Source of the DNA: HGM13006 sp963650135
Lineage (GTDB): Bacteria > Bacillota > Clostridia > Oscillospirales > Oscillospiraceae
DNA length: 64,000 nucleotides
Reading direction: 5' to 3'
NCBI GenBank assembly: GCA_963650135.1
Contig: CAVJLG010000032.1
Coordinates: forward strand, 14,489 to 78,488
Shown: positions 48,983-57,159 of the stretch, one piece after another
Layout of the letters: every line of letters begins with the position of its first letter
Numbering within the stretch: position 1 is the first letter of the stretch
Program-made: the position numbers and the translations under genes
The notes under the pieces: model-generated
Told to the model about the DNA's origin: nothing
The model's database searches: none
The model's input: the letters and a program-made list of their open reading frames with translations, nothing else

Positions 48983-50041
48983 TTACTTGCGGTTGAAAAT
49001 CCGGAAGATATCGTCGATATCCGGGTCAACCTTGGGCTTTTCCTCGGCCTTGGCCTTTTCCTCGGCAGCGGAGTAAGCGCCGCCCTGGTCGCCGCTGAAG
49101 CCGGTGGCAATGACGGTCACCCGCAGAGCGTCCTCCAGGCTCTCGTCGAAGGTTGCGCCGAAGATGATGTTGGCGTCGGGATTCACGGCCTCGTTGACAA
49201 TGTTGGCAGCAGTCTCAACGTCCTCCAGCTCCATATCCGGGGAGCCGGTGATGTTGATGAGCACGCCGGTTGCACCGTTGATGGAAGTCTCCAGCAGCGG
49301 GGAAGAAACGGCGATCATGGCTGCGGAGGTCGCCTTGTCCTTGCCGGTTGCAACGCCAACGCCCATATGAGCCCGGCCTGCATTGCGCATAACGGCAGAA
49401 ACGTCGGCAAAGTCCTGGTTGATCATAACGTGATCGGAATAGCCCACCAGCTCAGAGATGGAGCTGACCGCCTGCTTGAGCACATCATCGGCAATGCCAA
49501 ATGCATTGGCAAAGGTGATCTTCTGATCGGTAACGTACTTCAGCCGGTCGTTGGGGATGATAATCAGGGAGTCTACCTTGTCGGACAGGGCAGCAATGCC
49601 GTCTTCGGCCTGGGCCATCCGGCGAGCACCCTCGAACTTAAAGGGCTTGGTCACAACGCCAACGGTCAGCGCGCCGGTTTCCCGGGCGATGTCGGCAATG
49701 ATGGGAGCTGCGCCGGTGCCGGTGCCGCCGCCCATACCTGCGGTGATGAACACCATGTCGGTGTTCTCCAGCATCTTGGCAATGGCTGCGCGGCTTTCTT
49801 CTGCGGACTTCTTGCCGATCTCGGGCTTGGAGCCAGCGCCCATGCCGCCGGTGAGCTTTTCACCAATCTGCACCTTTTCGGCAGCCTTGGACTTGTTCAG
49901 GTCCTGGCGATCGGTGTTTACTGCAATAAAATCAACGCCCTGTACACCGGCTTCGATCATGCGGTTGACAACATTGTTGCCCGCGCCGCCAACGCCGATG
50001 ACTTTAATGGCGACAACTCTCTCGGGATAGGATTCGCTCAT
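48983..50041 (-). CDS. ftsZ: cell division protein FtsZ
   Basis: 352 residues. The tubulin signature GGGTGTG is at 104-110 (MGGGTGTGAAPII), with VIGVGGAGNNVVNRM at 14-28 and the T7 loop region VMINQDFADVSAVM. The linker after about residue 317 is short (about 20 residues, Lys/Glu-rich) and the C-terminal peptide DIDDIFRIFNRK would bind partners. GTPase that polymerises into the Z ring. TAGGAGG precedes the ATG, and its own promoter lies in the 121 bp gap behind divIB. Confidence 0.98.
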   Translation of the reverse strand: MSESYPERVVAIKVIGVGGAGNNVVNRMIEAGVQGVDFIAVNTDRQDLNKSKAAEKVQIGEKLTGGMGAGSKPEIGKKSAEESRAAIAKMLENTDMVFITAGMGGGTGTGAAPIIADIARETGALTVGVVTKPFKFEGARRMAQAEDGIAALSDKVDSLIIIPNDRLKYVTDQKITFANAFGIADDVLKQAVSSISELVGYSDHVMINQDFADVSAVMRNAGRAHMGVGVATGKDKATSAAMIAVSSPLLETSINGATGVLINITGSPDMELEDVETAANIVNEAVNPDANIIFGATFDESLEDALRVTVIATGFSGDQGGAYSAAEEKAKAEEKPKVDPDIDDIFRIFNRK

Positions 50042-50106
50042 AAGTTAATTCCTCCTAAGTACTTATATTCTGCGCATTTTGCGCCCCAAATGGCTACTTT
50101 TCCTTT

Positions 50107-50135
50107 ATTTTATCTCGAAAGCACACCAAGGTCAA
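50107..50135 (-). promoter_or_regulatory. internal promoter of ftsZ
   Basis: Minus-strand TTGACC (forward 50135-50130), 17 bp spacer and TAAAAT (50112-50107), 66 bp upstream of the ftsZ start. It allows FtsZ to be made independently of the long dcw transcript. Confidence 0.65.
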
Positions 50136-50162
50136 TAGAAACTTTACGGATTTTCCGCAATT

Positions 50163-50930
50163 TTATGTAAATGGGTGGAATACGGCCTGCTGCCCGGACG
50201 AAAAGCTCAAATCCAGGACGCCCTGTGCCCCTGCGGCCAGCTGATCCTTTACCGCCAGGAGATACTGGAGCTTATAGGCCCCGTCGCTGCCATCTCCCAG
50301 CCATACGGTCAGATTGCTTCCGTACTGCATGGTGATGTTGCTGGGGTCCTCCAGATTGATCTCCGACACCGTTTCCGACAGCCCCGCGTCCGAAATCGCC
50401 TTCACCAGGTCCATGGCCGTCTGGCCCAGCGTCACATCCGCAAATTCCGCCGTCTGGCCCAGAGTCGGCAGGGTCAAATTGGCCCCCTCCAGCACCGGAA
50501 TGTCTGAGAGCTTTGCATCGTCCCGGTCCTCCACCTCTTCCAGCAGCTTTCCGTCCGCCGACATCAGCCAATAGGTGGAGAATTCCGACTGGGCCGCCAT
50601 GACCGCGGTGCATTCCGACACCTCAAACCGCACGGTACCCGGCATCTCTTTATAAACCCGGACCTCTTCAATATAGGGGAGCTTCACCAGCAGGCGGCTG
50701 GCAGTGCGGGTTTTGTTCACCGCCATGAGGATGTCGCCCTTGGCAACGCCGCTGGCCGCCGCAATCTCATCGGCAGAATAGCGCACATTGCCGCTGACCT
50801 CAAAGCTCCGCACCCGGAAGAACACCAGCGAAAACAGCAGCACCACCGCCACTGCCACCAGCATTTTTGCCCAGGTTGGAAATCCGCCCCGGGCCCATCG
50901 ACGGCTCTGGGGTGTACGATCTGTGTCCAT
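50163..50930 (-). CDS. divIB: cell division protein DivIB/FtsQ
   Basis: 255 residues: basic cytosolic N-terminus, one membrane helix (MLVAVAVVLLFSLVFFRV), then a POTRA domain (SFEVSGNVRYSADEIAAASG and KLPYIEEVRVYKEMPGTVRF) and a beta domain. It bridges FtsL/DivIC and PBP at the septum. Position between murG and ftsZ fits the dcw order. Confidence 0.92.
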   Translation of the reverse strand: MDTDRTPQSRRWARGGFPTWAKMLVAVAVVLLFSLVFFRVRSFEVSGNVRYSADEIAAASGVAKGDILMAVNKTRTASRLLVKLPYIEEVRVYKEMPGTVRFEVSECTAVMAAQSEFSTYWLMSADGKLLEEVEDRDDAKLSDIPVLEGANLTLPTLGQTAEFADVTLGQTAMDLVKAISDAGLSETVSEINLEDPSNITMQYGSNLTVWLGDGSDGAYKLQYLLAVKDQLAAGAQGVLDLSFSSGQQAVFHPFT

Positions 50931-50950
50931 GACGCCGCCTCCAATCTTTC

Positions 50951-52075
50951 TTATTTCATAAGCTCCATCATCGTATTTAAAATACGTTCTGCGGAATCCG
51001 GCACCGCCATCGCCTCGGCAGCCCGGCCCATCTCGGTCAGCTTCTCCCGATCCGACAGCAGCTGCTTGGCGGTATCATACAATACGTCGCCGCTGCATTC
51101 GCTCTCCCGCAGCACCACCGCGCCGCCGCCATGCTCAATGATTCGGGCGTTTTTCTCCTGGTGGTTATCGGTGACATTGGGCGAGGGCACAAAAATCGCA
51201 GGCTTCCCCGCCGCCGCCACCTCTGCAATGGTTGCCGCTCCGGCCCGGCAAATCACCAAATCCGCCGCAGCCATCACGTTGGGCATGTCATAGATAAATT
51301 CCCGCATGTCGATTTCCGGGGTATGGTCCAGGTCCACCCCCTGCTCTTTTACATAGTCGGGCATCCAGGCCCAGCCATAGCTGCCGGTGGAGTGGATATG
51401 ATGGAAGGGCAGCTGATCCTGTGCGTCCCGGGCCATAAACCGGCCGATCATCTTATTCATCTCCCGGGCGCCCAGAGAGCCCCAGAAGCTCACCACCAGC
51501 GGACGGTCATCCGTCAGCCCCAGCTGCTGCCGTGCCGCCTGCTTATCGGTGAAAAAGAATTCACTGCGCACCGGCATGCCCACCACCCGAACCTGGTCGG
51601 GATGGGGATAATTCTTCCGGCTCTCCTCAAAGGATACCATCACCCGGTCCACCTGATCCATGACCAGCTTTGTGGTCAGACCGGGCACCGCGTTGGATTC
51701 ATGGAGAGCCGTGGGGATTTTATGCTTGGCCCCCTGGTGGAGCATGGGATAGCTGGCGTAGCCGCCGGTGCCCACGATCACGTCCGGCTGAAACTCCCGG
51801 ATGATCCGTCCGGCACTTCTCCGGCTGCCGATCATATAGCCCAGGGACTTTACATTATGGACAATGCCCTTGGGGCTGAGCTTCCGCTGAAAGTTGGAGA
51901 TCCGAACCGTCTCCAGCCGGAATCCCGCCCGGGGCACCAGGTCCGTCTCCATGCCGTCCTCTGCACCCACAAACAGAATGTTCGCCTCGGGATGGCGCTC
52001 TTTTAATAAACTCGCCACGGCCAACGCAGGACTGATATGCCCCGCCGTACCGCCGCAGGTAAAAATCACATTCAT
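50951..52075 (-). CDS. murG: MurG, lipid II-forming GlcNAc transferase
   Basis: The start is ATG 52075; an in-frame TTG lies one codon earlier. 374 residues. N-terminal GGTAGHISPALAVA binds the undecaprenyl-linked acceptor; C-terminal RAGAATIAEVAAAGKPAIFV and NHQEKNARIIEHGGG form the UDP-GlcNAc site. It adds GlcNAc to lipid I at the inner face of the membrane. Confidence 0.97.
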   Translation of the reverse strand: MNVIFTCGGTAGHISPALAVASLLKERHPEANILFVGAEDGMETDLVPRAGFRLETVRISNFQRKLSPKGIVHNVKSLGYMIGSRRSAGRIIREFQPDVIVGTGGYASYPMLHQGAKHKIPTALHESNAVPGLTTKLVMDQVDRVMVSFEESRKNYPHPDQVRVVGMPVRSEFFFTDKQAARQQLGLTDDRPLVVSFWGSLGAREMNKMIGRFMARDAQDQLPFHHIHSTGSYGWAWMPDYVKEQGVDLDHTPEIDMREFIYDMPNVMAAADLVICRAGAATIAEVAAAGKPAIFVPSPNVTDNHQEKNARIIEHGGGAVVLRESECSGDVLYDTAKQLLSDREKLTEMGRAAEAMAVPDSAERILNTMMELMK

Positions 52076-52118
52076 CAATCAGAACCTCTTTTCGAGCAGT
52101 TTTGCAACTGTCCGTTTT

Positions 52119-53246
52119 CTATAGGAAGCCCGCTGAGCACTGCCTGGAAGCCCCCAAAACAATCCCCATCTCCCCCAGCTGAATCAGCAGCGCCGTGCCG
52201 CCGTAGCTGAAGAACGGAAGGGAGATTCCGGTGGATGGCAGAAGATTCGTCACCACACCGATGTTGAAAAATACCTGGAGCGCCGTCAGGGTGGTAATTC
52301 CCGCCACCGTCAGGGACAAAAACCGATCCCGGATGTGCATGGAAATCCAATACCCCCGGAGAATCAGCAGCGCATAGAGCAGTAAAATCGCCGCCGCGCC
52401 GATGAGTCCCAGCTCCTCGCAGACAATGGAAAAGATATAGTCGTTGTGTTCCTCGGGCAGGTAGAGATACTTCTGCCGCCCCTGCCCAAAGCCCAGGCCA
52501 AACAGTCCGCCGCTGCCAATGGCATAGAGCGACTGGATGATCTGATAGCCGTTGTCCGTTGGGTCGGAAAAGGGGTCCTGCCAGGCGGTAATCCGGCTGG
52601 CCTCATAGCCCCCTGCCCCCAGGATCAAAACCAGTCCCAGCAGCATGGCGCAGCCGCCTAAGACAAACCAGCGGTATTTTACGCCGCCCAAAAACAGCAT
52701 CGCCCCCGCCGTGCAGGCAATAATCACAATGGCGGAGTTATGGGGCTCCAACCGCAGCAGCACCACGATCACAGCCAAAATCCCTGCAAAGGGCGCAATG
52801 CCCCAGCGGAACGTCTCCATTTTCTCCCCGAACCGGGTAATCATCGCCGCAAAGCTCAGGATCACCCCCAGCTTTGCCACCTCGGAGGGCTGGAACGAAA
52901 TGCCCAGGCTCACCCATCGGGTGGCGCCGTTTTCCGATCTGCCAATCCCCGGTACAAATACGAGAATCAGGAACAGAATCGACGTGCCCAGCACCGGAAA
53001 CGCCATTTTTCGGATCAGCTCCGGGCGCACCCGGCTGACAGCCAGCATCGCCGCCGTTCCCACCAGGGCAAAAATCCCCTGGCGCTTGAAGTAATAGGCG
53101 CTGTCGCCGGATTCATAGAGCGCCCGGGCAAAGCTGGAGGAGTAGATCATCACAAGCCCCAGCGCCGTCAGCAGCAGGGTGAGCAGCAGCATCGGGAGAT
53201 CGAGCATCTCCTGCTTTTCTACGTCCGGCAGCCGAGGCTTTCCCAT
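52119..53246 (-). CDS. ftsW: FtsW, septal peptidoglycan glycosyltransferase (SEDS)
   Basis: 375 residues with about ten membrane helices. SEDS motifs include QPSEVAKLGVI, the GFGQGRQKYLYLPEEHNDYI loop and the late TGISLPFFSYGG. Assigned FtsW rather than RodA from its place in the dcw cluster. It polymerises lipid II together with the neighbouring class B PBP. The C-terminus is short. Confidence 0.93.
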   Translation of the reverse strand: MGKPRLPDVEKQEMLDLPMLLLTLLLTALGLVMIYSSSFARALYESGDSAYYFKRQGIFALVGTAAMLAVSRVRPELIRKMAFPVLGTSILFLILVFVPGIGRSENGATRWVSLGISFQPSEVAKLGVILSFAAMITRFGEKMETFRWGIAPFAGILAVIVVLLRLEPHNSAIVIIACTAGAMLFLGGVKYRWFVLGGCAMLLGLVLILGAGGYEASRITAWQDPFSDPTDNGYQIIQSLYAIGSGGLFGLGFGQGRQKYLYLPEEHNDYIFSIVCEELGLIGAAAILLLYALLILRGYWISMHIRDRFLSLTVAGITTLTALQVFFNIGVVTNLLPSTGISLPFFSYGGTALLIQLGEMGIVLGASRQCSAGFL

Positions 53247-53263
53247 ACGCCCTCCTTATGGCA

Positions 53264-54241
53264 TTAGAACCGGTTCATTACGCCTATATATGCCAGAATA
53301 CAAAATACAACGGTGATGGAGGCAAATACGCCCACAATCTTTACCTCGCTCCAGCCGCACTTTTCAAAGTGATGGTGCAGCGGAGCCATTTTAAAGATGC
53401 GCTTGCCGTGGCTGAGCTTGAAATAGGTCACCTGAATGATATCGCTGAGGGTTTCGGCAATATAGATGATGCCCACCAGAATCAGAATCAGGGGCATATC
53501 CAGGGCATAGGCCAGGCCGCACACCGCGCCGCCCAAAAACAGCGAGCCGGTGTCGCCCATAAACACCTTGGCAGGATGGAAGTTATAGATCAGGAAGCCA
53601 AACAGACCGCCCACCAGCGCCGCCGCCAGCTGGGACGCACCGATATGGCCCCACTTCCATGCAATCACCGCATAGAACACCATCACGGGAATGGTAACGG
53701 AGGAGGACAGGCCGTCTACTCCGTCGGTAAGGTTCACTGCATTGACCGTGCCCACAATGATAAAGATGCTCAGAAGCAGATACAGCACCCAGGGAATGGT
53801 GATATTCACATTGAAGAACGGGATGTACAGCTCAGAGCTCAGATGCCCGGTCTGCCGCAGCACCACCAAATACAGCGCCGCCGCCACCAGCTGGAGCAGC
53901 AGCTTCTGGAGCTCGGTCAGGCCCAGGTTCCGCTTTTTCCGGACCTTGATGAAGTCGTCCAGGAAGCCGATGATGCCGAAAATCAGGGCAAAGACATAGA
54001 CAATGAGGTAGGTATAATCCCCGCTCCGCATACCGCCCAGTGCGGTAAGAATGCACACCAGGGCGCTGCCGATGAACATCAGGCCGCCCATCACCGGGGT
54101 GCCCTGCTTGCTGTTGTGCCAGGTGGGGCCAACCTCACGGATGCTCTGGCCCACATGCAGGGCCCGCAGCGCCGGAATCAGGAACTTTCCGCCCACCGCT
54201 GCAAGCACAAAGGATACAATACAGGTAATCAAGCTTTGCAT
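53264..54241 (-). CDS. mraY: MraY, phospho-MurNAc-pentapeptide transferase
   Basis: 325 residues, ten membrane helices. The catalytic Asp region is LDDFIKVRKKRNLGL, with NAVNLTDGVDGLSSSV and the MAPLHHHFEKCGWSE loop typical of MraY. Makes lipid I from UDP-MurNAc-pentapeptide and undecaprenyl phosphate. The next gene is ftsW only 17 bp away; murD, usually between them, is absent. Confidence 0.97.
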   Translation of the reverse strand: MQSLITCIVSFVLAAVGGKFLIPALRALHVGQSIREVGPTWHNSKQGTPVMGGLMFIGSALVCILTALGGMRSGDYTYLIVYVFALIFGIIGFLDDFIKVRKKRNLGLTELQKLLLQLVAAALYLVVLRQTGHLSSELYIPFFNVNITIPWVLYLLLSIFIIVGTVNAVNLTDGVDGLSSSVTIPVMVFYAVIAWKWGHIGASQLAAALVGGLFGFLIYNFHPAKVFMGDTGSLFLGGAVCGLAYALDMPLILILVGIIYIAETLSDIIQVTYFKLSHGKRIFKMAPLHHHFEKCGWSEVKIVGVFASITVVFCILAYIGVMNRF

Positions 54242-54304
54242 ATTTCAAATCCTCCGTTTTTTCGAAATTGACGCAAGGCCGGAATCGCGCGGTAACTTTG
54301 CCCG

Positions 54305-55684
54305 TTACTTTTCTTCCTCCATAAACGCCTTCAGGATGTTTTCCATATGCATCCCATGGCTGCCCTTAAACAGCAGCACGTCTCCGGGTTTGGCCCGGCT
54401 TCTCAGTACGTTCAACAGCTCCTGCTGACTTTCAAAATTCATGGCGTTCCGCTGGGACAGTCCGCCGGTGATCGCGCCCAGCACGGTCTTTTCCGACAGC
54501 GGGCCATAGGTAAGAAGCAGATCCGCCTTATACACCGCCACCCGGCCAATCCGGTGGTGCTCGGCGCTGGCATGGTTGCCCAGCTCCAGCATATCGCCCA
54601 GCACTGCGATGCGCTTATAGTGGTCGCCAATGCCGGAGGTGTCGCCCAGTACCCGAAGCGCCGCCTCGGTGGACTCCGGTCCGGCGTTATAGGTGTCGTC
54701 GATGATGGTATAGCCGTTCCACTGGAAGGTCTGCTGCCGCTGAGAGGTGTTCACATAGGTAGCCATGGCCTCCTGAATGTCCTTCTCCGGCACGTCATAG
54801 AGCAGCGCAATGGCAATGGCGCCAACGGCATTGTGGACGTTATGCAGGCCGCTTACCGGCAGCGTCACCGGGAAATCATGCCCCAGGCCCACAATCCGGA
54901 ACTGGCTGCACCCTTCCTTCAGCTCGATATCCACACCCCGCACGTCGCAGTCCTGGTTCTCAATGCCAAAGTACATGGTCTTGCACACGGGATGCTCCCT
55001 GAGATTCCACAAAAGGGGTTCGTCGCCGTTGAACATGGCAGTTCCGCCGGGATGCAGCCCCTCGAGAATCTCCAGCTTGGCCTTGAGAATGCCCTCCCGG
55101 GAGCCGAGGTTTTCGATATGCATGCTGCCGATGTTGGTAATCAGCACCGTATCCGGGCGGCCAATGGCAGTGAGCTGACGCATTTCTCCAAAATGGTTCA
55201 TGCCCATCTCCAGCACCAGCATCTCACAGTCCGGGTCGCTTTTGCCGATGGTCACCGGCAGGCCGATGTCGTTATTATAGTTCTTCACCGTGCCGCAGGT
55301 GTGGTATTTTTTCGCCAGCAGGGTGCAGATCATCGTCCGGGTGGTAGTTTTGCCCACGCTGCCGGTGATGGCTACGGTCTTGCAGCCGATGGTTTCTTTA
55401 TAGTTCGCCGCCACATCCCGCAGCGCCTTTCTGGTGTCCTCCACAATCACCTGGGGGAAATCCAGGTTCAGGGGATGGTTGCATACTGCCGCCAGTGCTC
55501 CGTTATCTCTGGCCGCCGGCACAAACCGATGCCCGTCTGCCTGCCCCTCCAGGGCGAAGAACAGCGTGCCCGGCTCCGCCTCTCTGGAATCATGGCAAAG
55601 GCTTGTGATCTCAACGTTTTCCCACTTGGGGTCTACACTGCCGCCGCACCACTGTGCCACCTGTTTCAGCGTTGTTGCTCTCAT
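54305..55684 (-). CDS. murF: MurF, D-Ala-D-Ala-adding ligase
   Basis: 459 residues. ATP loop in VAITGSVGKTTTRTM, substrate regions ILVLEMGMNHFGEMRQL-like stretch (VLEMGMNHFGEM) and DDTYNAGPESTEAALRVLG near the C-terminal domain. Adds D-Ala-D-Ala to UDP-MurNAc-tripeptide. Starts 3 bp after the murE stop, so coupling is likely. Confidence 0.96.
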   Translation of the reverse strand: MRATTLKQVAQWCGGSVDPKWENVEITSLCHDSREAEPGTLFFALEGQADGHRFVPAARDNGALAAVCNHPLNLDFPQVIVEDTRKALRDVAANYKETIGCKTVAITGSVGKTTTRTMICTLLAKKYHTCGTVKNYNNDIGLPVTIGKSDPDCEMLVLEMGMNHFGEMRQLTAIGRPDTVLITNIGSMHIENLGSREGILKAKLEILEGLHPGGTAMFNGDEPLLWNLREHPVCKTMYFGIENQDCDVRGVDIELKEGCSQFRIVGLGHDFPVTLPVSGLHNVHNAVGAIAIALLYDVPEKDIQEAMATYVNTSQRQQTFQWNGYTIIDDTYNAGPESTEAALRVLGDTSGIGDHYKRIAVLGDMLELGNHASAEHHRIGRVAVYKADLLLTYGPLSEKTVLGAITGGLSQRNAMNFESQQELLNVLRSRAKPGDVLLFKGSHGMHMENILKAFMEEEK

Positions 55685-55687
55685 GGC

Positions 55688-57139
55688 TTACATTCCCTTC
55701 TCTTCCCGGAGATGGGCGGCAACTTCCTCCCGCTCGTCCAGGTGTGTTTTTTCGGTACCGATGATCTGATAGGTTTCATGTCCCTTGCCGCAGAGCACAA
55801 TAATATCGTCCTTCTTGGCCAGGTCCATGGCCATGCGGATTGCCTTCCGGCGGTTTTCCTCCACCAGGCAATTTTTCTTGTCCGGAATGCCCGCAAGAAT
55901 CATGTCAATAATCTTGTTCGAGTCCTCGGTTCTGGGGTTATCCGAGGTGATAATGGCGATGTCGGAAAGCCGCGCGCCGATCTCACCCATAATGGGCCGC
56001 TTGGTATTGTCCCGGTCGCCGCCGCAGCCGAATACCGAAATCAGCCGCCCCTTGCAGAAGCCCCGCACCGAGGACAGCACGTTCTCCAGTCCGTCCGGAG
56101 CATGGGCATAATCGATGAGAATGGTATAGTCCTTCCCGGGAGTGGGCACGACCTCTACCCGGCCCTTGACGCCCTTGGCCGTTTCCAGGGCGCGGACTGC
56201 CTGCTCCAGGGGAACTCCCAGGGCAACGGCTGCCCCCAGAACGCCCAGGGCATTGTAAACCGTAAACTTTCCGGGAATGCCCAGGCGGAGATTGGCGCTT
56301 TCCTGGCCATAGTGGGCGGTGAACTCCACGCCGTCGGAATGGAGCACCGGATGCTCGGCCCACAGGTCATCCTCCGGCTTTTCGCCAAAGGTCATGGACT
56401 TGCAAGTAGCGGTTTCGAGGATTTTCTCCGTGGCCGCATCGTCGCCGTTGAATACGCCGATGTCGCAGCGCTGGAACAAAATTGCCTTGGCCTTCCGGTA
56501 TTCCTCCATGGTCTTGTGGAAATCCAGATGGTCCTGGGTCAGGTTGGTGAAGACGCCCACCTGGAAGTGAATGCCCGCCACCCGGTCCAGCACCAGGGAA
56601 TGGGAGGATACCTCCATCACCACATGGGTGCAGCCCGCCTGCTCCATCTCATAAAACAGCTTTTGCAGCTCGAAGGATTCCGGGGTGGTGCGCTCCGTCT
56701 CGATGATTTCGTCGCCCACCATATTCTGAATGGTACCGATGAGGCCGACCTTTGCCCCCAGGGTCTTCTCCAGAACGGTTTTCAGGAGATAGGTGCTGGA
56801 GGTCTTGCCGTTGGTACCGGTGATGCCCACAAAGGTCATTTTATCCGCAGGGTGACCGAAGAAATTCGCGGAAGCAAGCGCCATGGCATACCGGGAATTC
56901 TCCACCAGCACATAGGGGATGTCGCACTCCGGCGCCCGTTCGCACAGGACCGCCGCCGCGCCCTTTTCCACTGCCATAGGGATGAACTTGTGTCCGTCTG
57001 CCGCATAGCCCGTCACCGCCACAAACAGGTCCCCGGGCTGAACATGCCGGGAATCGTAGCTGATTCCGGTAATCTCCAGGGTGTCCGCTGCGGTGCCGCC
57101 AACCACCTGAATGCCTGCCATAATTTCCTTGAGTTTCAT
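55688..57139 (-). CDS. murE: MurE, UDP-MurNAc-tripeptide synthetase (meso-DAP type)
   Basis: 483 residues. N-terminal substrate domain with GISYDSRHVQPGDLFVAV; ATP loop GITGTNGKTSS (105-115); C-terminal SDNPRTED contains the DNPR signature of meso-diaminopimelate-adding enzymes, so the wall is probably mDAP-type. It adds the third peptide residue in the cytosol. Confidence 0.97.
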   Translation of the reverse strand: MKLKEIMAGIQVVGGTAADTLEITGISYDSRHVQPGDLFVAVTGYAADGHKFIPMAVEKGAAAVLCERAPECDIPYVLVENSRYAMALASANFFGHPADKMTFVGITGTNGKTSSTYLLKTVLEKTLGAKVGLIGTIQNMVGDEIIETERTTPESFELQKLFYEMEQAGCTHVVMEVSSHSLVLDRVAGIHFQVGVFTNLTQDHLDFHKTMEEYRKAKAILFQRCDIGVFNGDDAATEKILETATCKSMTFGEKPEDDLWAEHPVLHSDGVEFTAHYGQESANLRLGIPGKFTVYNALGVLGAAVALGVPLEQAVRALETAKGVKGRVEVVPTPGKDYTILIDYAHAPDGLENVLSSVRGFCKGRLISVFGCGGDRDNTKRPIMGEIGARLSDIAIITSDNPRTEDSNKIIDMILAGIPDKKNCLVEENRRKAIRMAMDLAKKDDIIVLCGKGHETYQIIGTEKTHLDEREEVAAHLREEKGM

Positions 57140-57159
57140 TTCTGTCCACTCCTTATCCT